From: Glycomyces buryatensis
Lineage (GTDB): Bacteria > Actinomycetota > Actinomycetes > Mycobacteriales > Micromonosporaceae
Direction of reading: 5' to 3'
Assembly: GCF_004912275.1 (NCBI RefSeq)
Contig: NZ_STGY01000037.1
Location: 59,140 to 123,139 of the forward strand
DNA: 64,000 bases
Part shown: positions 61,225 to 64,000 of the stretch, piece after piece
Numbering within the stretch: position 1 is the stretch's first letter
How the letters are laid out: each line of letters opens with the position of its first letter
Program-made: the position numbers and the translations under genes
Notes under the pieces: model-generated
The model's database searches: none
What the model saw: only the letters and a program-made list of their open reading frames with translations
What the model was told of the DNA's origin: nothing

Positions 61225-61574
61225 ACATGATGCCTACCAGTTCCGATGCAGCTCAAGCTGGACGGTCCCCGGGACCGGTCCTCGCGCGTAGGCATGATCC
61301 TCGGTCGACGACGAGTAGTGTGCTTCATTCGGACGGATGGGTCCAGTCATGGTGCCTGGCCCTGCCAGCCCATGTGGCAGGAGGCAACTGGTATGGGACT
61401 GATTCCTGCCGGTCTCTCGCCGCTGTCCCGCCTTGATCCCTGCCGATTCTGGCGAAAGAATCGAGGTCGGCCAGACCTGAAGGGTGCGCAGAGCAATCAT
61501 GATTGACAGGGAAAGACGAACGGCGGTCGACGCGTTCGCCCCGGCTGTCGGCGTCGAGCGGGCCGGTTGAATCG
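61225..61574. other. Stretch between the IS transposase and the membrane protein
   Basis: About 350 bp. It should contain the right end of the IS. No gene, clear inverted repeat or RNA was found; GGTCCCCGGGACC near 61263-61275 is a small palindrome. Confidence 0.4.
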
Positions 61575-62171
61575 ATGAGCGAGGCGCCACTGTTCAGCGA
61601 GCAACACCCCGCTCCCGCCGCCCGTCGGCGACTGTCCGCCAAGGCCACTTGGACCTTCTTCATCGCGGCCGCCTTGGTCGTCGTCGCCGTTGCCGTGGTT
61701 CTCGTCTGGTCGCAGATCCGGGACGCCGAGACGACGCACGTCATCGATGACGAGGCCGGTTTGAGTTACAGTATCCCGCAGGACTGGGTGCAGCTCAGCG
61801 AGGCGGAGATGACGGTAGACAGTGGCTACGCGATGTACTCGTCGATAGCAGAAGCACCCGGAAACGCATGGGTGCGGTTCAGGGTTGCCGGAGCGGATTC
61901 TCATGAGGACGCGCTGTCGTTCACCAAGGCGCTGGTGGCCGACTTCACCGGAGGCGATCTGGATTCTCCTTCGATCGTGGAGGAGGACAGCGTCATCGAC
62001 GGGCACGCCGCCACCACGTTTTCCGACTCGGACGACGAGGGGCTCGTCTGGATGTCGATGCTCATCGAGTTCGATGACCGATGGGTCGAGGTGTGGGGAG
62101 CGGCCGACAGCGATGACCCGCACTTCGTCGAGCAGTTGGAGTCGATCTTCGAATCGATCAGGATCTCATGA
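61575..62171 (+). CDS. Membrane-anchored hypothetical protein
   Basis: The 198-residue protein (ATG 61575) has a short basic cytoplasmic tail (PAARRRLSAK), one membrane helix (about 27-46, WTFFIAAALVVVAVAVVLVW), and an extracytoplasmic domain beginning GLSYSIPQDWVQLSEAEMTV. The latter is similar in style to the 'SIPxxW' domain found in many actinomycete lipoproteins. Unknown function. An upstream TTG at 61503 would add 24 residues. Confidence 0.7.
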   Translation: MSEAPLFSEQHPAPAARRRLSAKATWTFFIAAALVVVAVAVVLVWSQIRDAETTHVIDDEAGLSYSIPQDWVQLSEAEMTVDSGYAMYSSIAEAPGNAWVRFRVAGADSHEDALSFTKALVADFTGGDLDSPSIVEEDSVIDGHAATTFSDSDDEGLVWMSMLIEFDDRWVEVWGAADSDDPHFVEQLESIFESIRIS

Positions 62172-62614
62172 CGGCGAGCCGGAACCCGGCCGCGGCCATA
62201 GCCGGCCCGGAACGCTCAAAACCCGCCAACTGAGACACGGTCTTACTGTGCGAAAGCTCTGGGTGTCCGGGTCAGGAGTTCGTGTGAGAACTTTCTATAC
62301 ATCTTCAAGGCGGCCTTGCGGCCGCGCCTCGTGGCAGGCCTGCGGTCCGGTCCTCGCTTCGCTGCGGGCGGTCCTCGGCCGGCCACGGGCCCAAGCGGGC
62401 GCCTTGAGGATGAGATGAAAGTTCCGGCCGGAACCCTTGGCCGGGGACCCCTGCGGGCGCGCGGCCAGGCCGGATTGAGGGCGATCCCTGCGGGCCCGCC
62501 CTGTCGCTTGGGCGAGCGTATCGCGCGCCCGCCCCCGGCCAATGAACCCGACCTCCAGGGTTCTATCGAGTGGTGAGGACAGCGGCGACCAAAGCAAGGT
62601 AGTAGAGTGCCTCC
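62172..62614. other. Structured GC-rich noncoding stretch before the DUF4062 gene
   Basis: The stretch is rich in inverted repeats: GCGGCC-TTGC-GGCCGC (62310-62325) and the perfect palindrome GTTCCGGCCGGAAC (62421-62434). A TATACAT at about 62297 could be a promoter element. No frame has protein-like character. It could be an RNA, a recombination scar or a repeat family member. Confidence 0.4.
62603..62608 (+). promoter_or_regulatory. -10 element for leaderless DUF4062 gene
   Basis: TAGAGT is 6 nt before ATG 62615. Confidence 0.6.
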
Positions 62615-63733
62615 ATGGCGATAGAAAAACGTGAACAAGTCTTTATCAGCTCTACGTTACAGGATCTCAAAGAAGAGCGACAAGCTGTCATCCAAGCGCT
62701 ACTCGATGTCGATTGCATTCCGGCAGGCATGGAGATGTTTCCCGCCTCTGATGCTGACACCTTCGATCTAATTAAAGAGGTGATCGATCTTTGCGATTAC
62801 TACGTTGTAGTAATTGGAGATCGTTATGGAAGCGTTCATGACAAAGAGCAAATTTCCTATACCGAAATGGAATTTGACTACGCCGTTAGCCAAGGCATCC
62901 CGGTGATGGGGTTTCTGCATGGAGATCCTGGGAGTATTCCTTCCGGTAAGGTGGATATGGATCCCGAGCTTCGAGTGAAGCTCGAATCTTTCCGCGCAAA
63001 GATTCAGACCAGAATCATTCGCTACTGGTTGAATCCTGGTGACCTTACTGGCAAGGTCATTCAGGCGATTGTGAAGGCCCGGAAGTCGCACCCTGCTGTG
63101 GGCTGGATTCGGGGTAGTGAGGCAATGACCCCGGAGATTAAGTCCGAACTTGCTGAGCTGCGAGCGAAGGTAGCTGAGCTTACGGCGGATTTGAAGACTG
63201 AGCAACGTGAACACCAAGGCACCGTCGAGCGATCTGAGTTGGTGCAGGGCGAGGACAAGTCGCATGTCATGTGTTCGATCGAATTCCATTGGGAGTCGCA
63301 GCTTGAAGAAGCGGCTAATGCATACGTTCGAAAGGCGAGAGGCTCTTGGGAGTTTGACACCACTTGGAACGAACTATTCAAACGCCTTGCGCCAGCCTTG
63401 ATGGATGAGGCGACAGAGGTCGATATGCGTGGAAAATTGTCCACCTTCTGTCTGCGAGAGGCAAACAGGCGCAGAACCGAAATTCGGGATGATGTCGACG
63501 AAGAGCCTGTGGGTAGAGTCTATGAAGCCAAGATTGCATCGCAGAGCTTTGACGATATAAAGGTACAGTTTGATGCCTTGGGCTTGATTGAAAACGGTTC
63601 GAAAAAACGACTCGCGAGCGATACCAATGTTTATTGGAAGCTGACTAGCGAGGGAAGGCATCAATTGACGCAATTGCGGGCAATCCGGAAGAACTTGCCG
63701 ACCGATGAAGGCTCAGACCTGAAGCCAGGCTGA
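62615..63733 (+). CDS. DUF4062 conflict-type protein
   Basis: The 372-residue protein of a low-GC gene has an N-terminal DUF4062 domain (about 5-105): VFISSTLQDLKEERQAVIQALL, CDYYVVVIGDRYGSV and SYTEMEFDYAVSQGIPVMGF. This Rossmann-like domain is found at the N-terminus of many STAND and defence proteins and is distantly related to TIR/deoxyribosyltransferase folds. A coiled coil (about 172-210) follows. The C-terminus looks like a winged helix (DDIKVQFDALGLIENGS, WKLTSEGRHQLTQL). There is no NTPase. Probably a cargo defence gene. Confidence 0.8.
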   Translation: MAIEKREQVFISSTLQDLKEERQAVIQALLDVDCIPAGMEMFPASDADTFDLIKEVIDLCDYYVVVIGDRYGSVHDKEQISYTEMEFDYAVSQGIPVMGFLHGDPGSIPSGKVDMDPELRVKLESFRAKIQTRIIRYWLNPGDLTGKVIQAIVKARKSHPAVGWIRGSEAMTPEIKSELAELRAKVAELTADLKTEQREHQGTVERSELVQGEDKSHVMCSIEFHWESQLEEAANAYVRKARGSWEFDTTWNELFKRLAPALMDEATEVDMRGKLSTFCLREANRRRTEIRDDVDEEPVGRVYEAKIASQSFDDIKVQFDALGLIENGSKKRLASDTNVYWKLTSEGRHQLTQLRAIRKNLPTDEGSDLKPG

Positions 63734-63923
63734 ATGGTTGTCGTGCTGTCGTCTAAACGTGTGCCGTCCCGGCTATGTGGAGGCTGCTGCTGTGGGCCCT
63801 GCGGCGAACCAGCCCGCAATACAGCAGCAAAGTGCAGCAACCGCCGTGCGCGAGGATGTCTCGGGTTGGCTCTGACCAGCCGCGATGCACCTTGGTTGGC
63901 CCCCAACGGCCCCCGTGCCGATA
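63734..63923. other. Stretch between DUF4062 gene and attR
   Basis: A GC-rich, short noncoding segment between the last island gene and the right attachment repeat. No gene was seen. Confidence 0.4.
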
Positions 63924-63967
63924 GTTCGGGACGAGGGGGTCGCAGGTTCAAGTCCTGTCAGCCCGAC
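63924..63967 (+). repeat. attR core (partial tRNA-Pro)
   Basis: A 42/44 match to the 3' part of the tRNA-Pro gene. The 5' half of a tRNA is absent here, so this is the far attachment repeat and not a functional tRNA gene. Confidence 0.85.
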
Positions 63968-64000
63968 GTGTGATGTCTCAGGACATCGGAAACAGGTCGA

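Larger units (their letters stand above)
57343..63967. mobile_element. tRNA-Pro-integrated genomic island (6.6 kb)
   Basis: The segment is bounded by the 44-bp tRNA-Pro repeats. It starts with a 5'-truncated tyrosine integrase next to attL and carries Nudix, HD, zinc-ribbon/HEPN-like, IS5-type and DUF4062 genes; two of them (59471-60382 and 62615-63733) are visibly lower in GC than the host genes. Replication and transfer genes are missing. Tyrosine integrase, Pif-like Nudix and tRNA-Pro target recall pSAM2-type integrative elements, so this looks like a decayed relative that now carries cargo. Confidence 0.8.

Noticed and set aside
62290..62580. Retron-like or CRISPR-like noncoding RNA
   Set aside because: There is no reverse transcriptase, no regular repeat-spacer pattern and no cas gene nearby. 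It is listed only as an unexplained structured region.
63924..63967. Second tRNA-Pro gene
   Set aside because: Only the 3' half is present; the acceptor 5' strand, D arm and first half of the anticodon stem are absent, so it is an attachment repeat.
57343..63967. Complete integrative and conjugative element
   Set aside because: No replication initiator, FtsK/TraB-like transfer protein, excisionase or intact integrase is present, so it is called an island remnant.

Overview
The window is high-GC (about 65-70%) actinobacterial chromosome. Gene content and order (pheA/serS neighbourhood, panC-panD-nadB-nadC-coaX, prfC-rsmA-ispE, MutT1-type Nudix/phosphatase next to ppk, WXG100-like proteins, GPP34 protein, MidA-like methyltransferase) fit a filamentous actinomycete, probably Glycomycetaceae/Micromonosporales. 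That placement is inference from gene content; no rRNA is present.

Layout. 1-4.1 kb: small hypotheticals, a SUKH protein, and ppk-mutT1 on the minus strand behind a PHO-box-like repeat. 4.2-7.5 kb: hypotheticals, tRNA-Asp, tRNA-Glu, pheA and a GPP34 protein. 7.6-9.7 kb: an ArsR-like regulator and an MFS exporter whose start lies in a 38-bp palindrome. 9.7-12.9 kb: a molybdate operon (HTH-TOBE regulator, modA, modB, modC). 13.1-17.2 kb: metallopeptidase, serS, DUF488 and two HAD phosphatases. 17.4-23.8 kb: a three-gene operon of a small membrane protein, a polytopic HExxH metalloprotease and a membrane-anchored WD40 protein, which looks like an uncharacterised conflict or sensing system. 23.9-29.8 kb: P450/ferredoxin, a quinone-reductase-type flavoprotein with a divergent AraC regulator, an Rpn-like nuclease and a MidA-like methyltransferase. 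30-37 kb: a tightly coupled cofactor operon (DUF2520, panC, panD, S10 carboxypeptidase, nadB, nadC, coaX).

37.1-45.3 kb is accessory: WXG100-like proteins with an apparently orphan YwqK-type immunity gene, an EACC1/caspase/NB-ARC/TPR conflict module, and three overlapping ORFans. 45.7-52.1 kb is a minus-strand ESX-like operon without core secretion genes (cyclase-like protein, membrane protein, small coiled-coil protein, YbaB-like protein, two WXG100-like proteins). It is preceded by a Crp/Fnr regulator. Three of its products share a glycine/isoleucine repeat. 52.2-57.2 kb returns to housekeeping genes (ispE, rsmA, prfC, yqeY, metallophosphoesterase).

57.3-64 kb is a 6.6-kb island in the 3' half of tRNA-Pro(CGG). 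It is bounded by a 44-bp repeat (42/44 identical) and carries a 5'-truncated integrase, a pSAM2-Pif-like Nudix gene, an HD-domain gene, a zinc-ribbon/HEPN-like candidate defence gene, an IS5-family element needing a -1 frameshift, a membrane-anchored protein, a structured GC-rich noncoding stretch and a DUF4062 gene.

A feature of the whole window is leaderless expression. At least 18 genes, including island genes, have a TANNNT hexamer 5-8 nt before the start codon and no Shine-Dalgarno sequence. This fixes several otherwise ambiguous starts.
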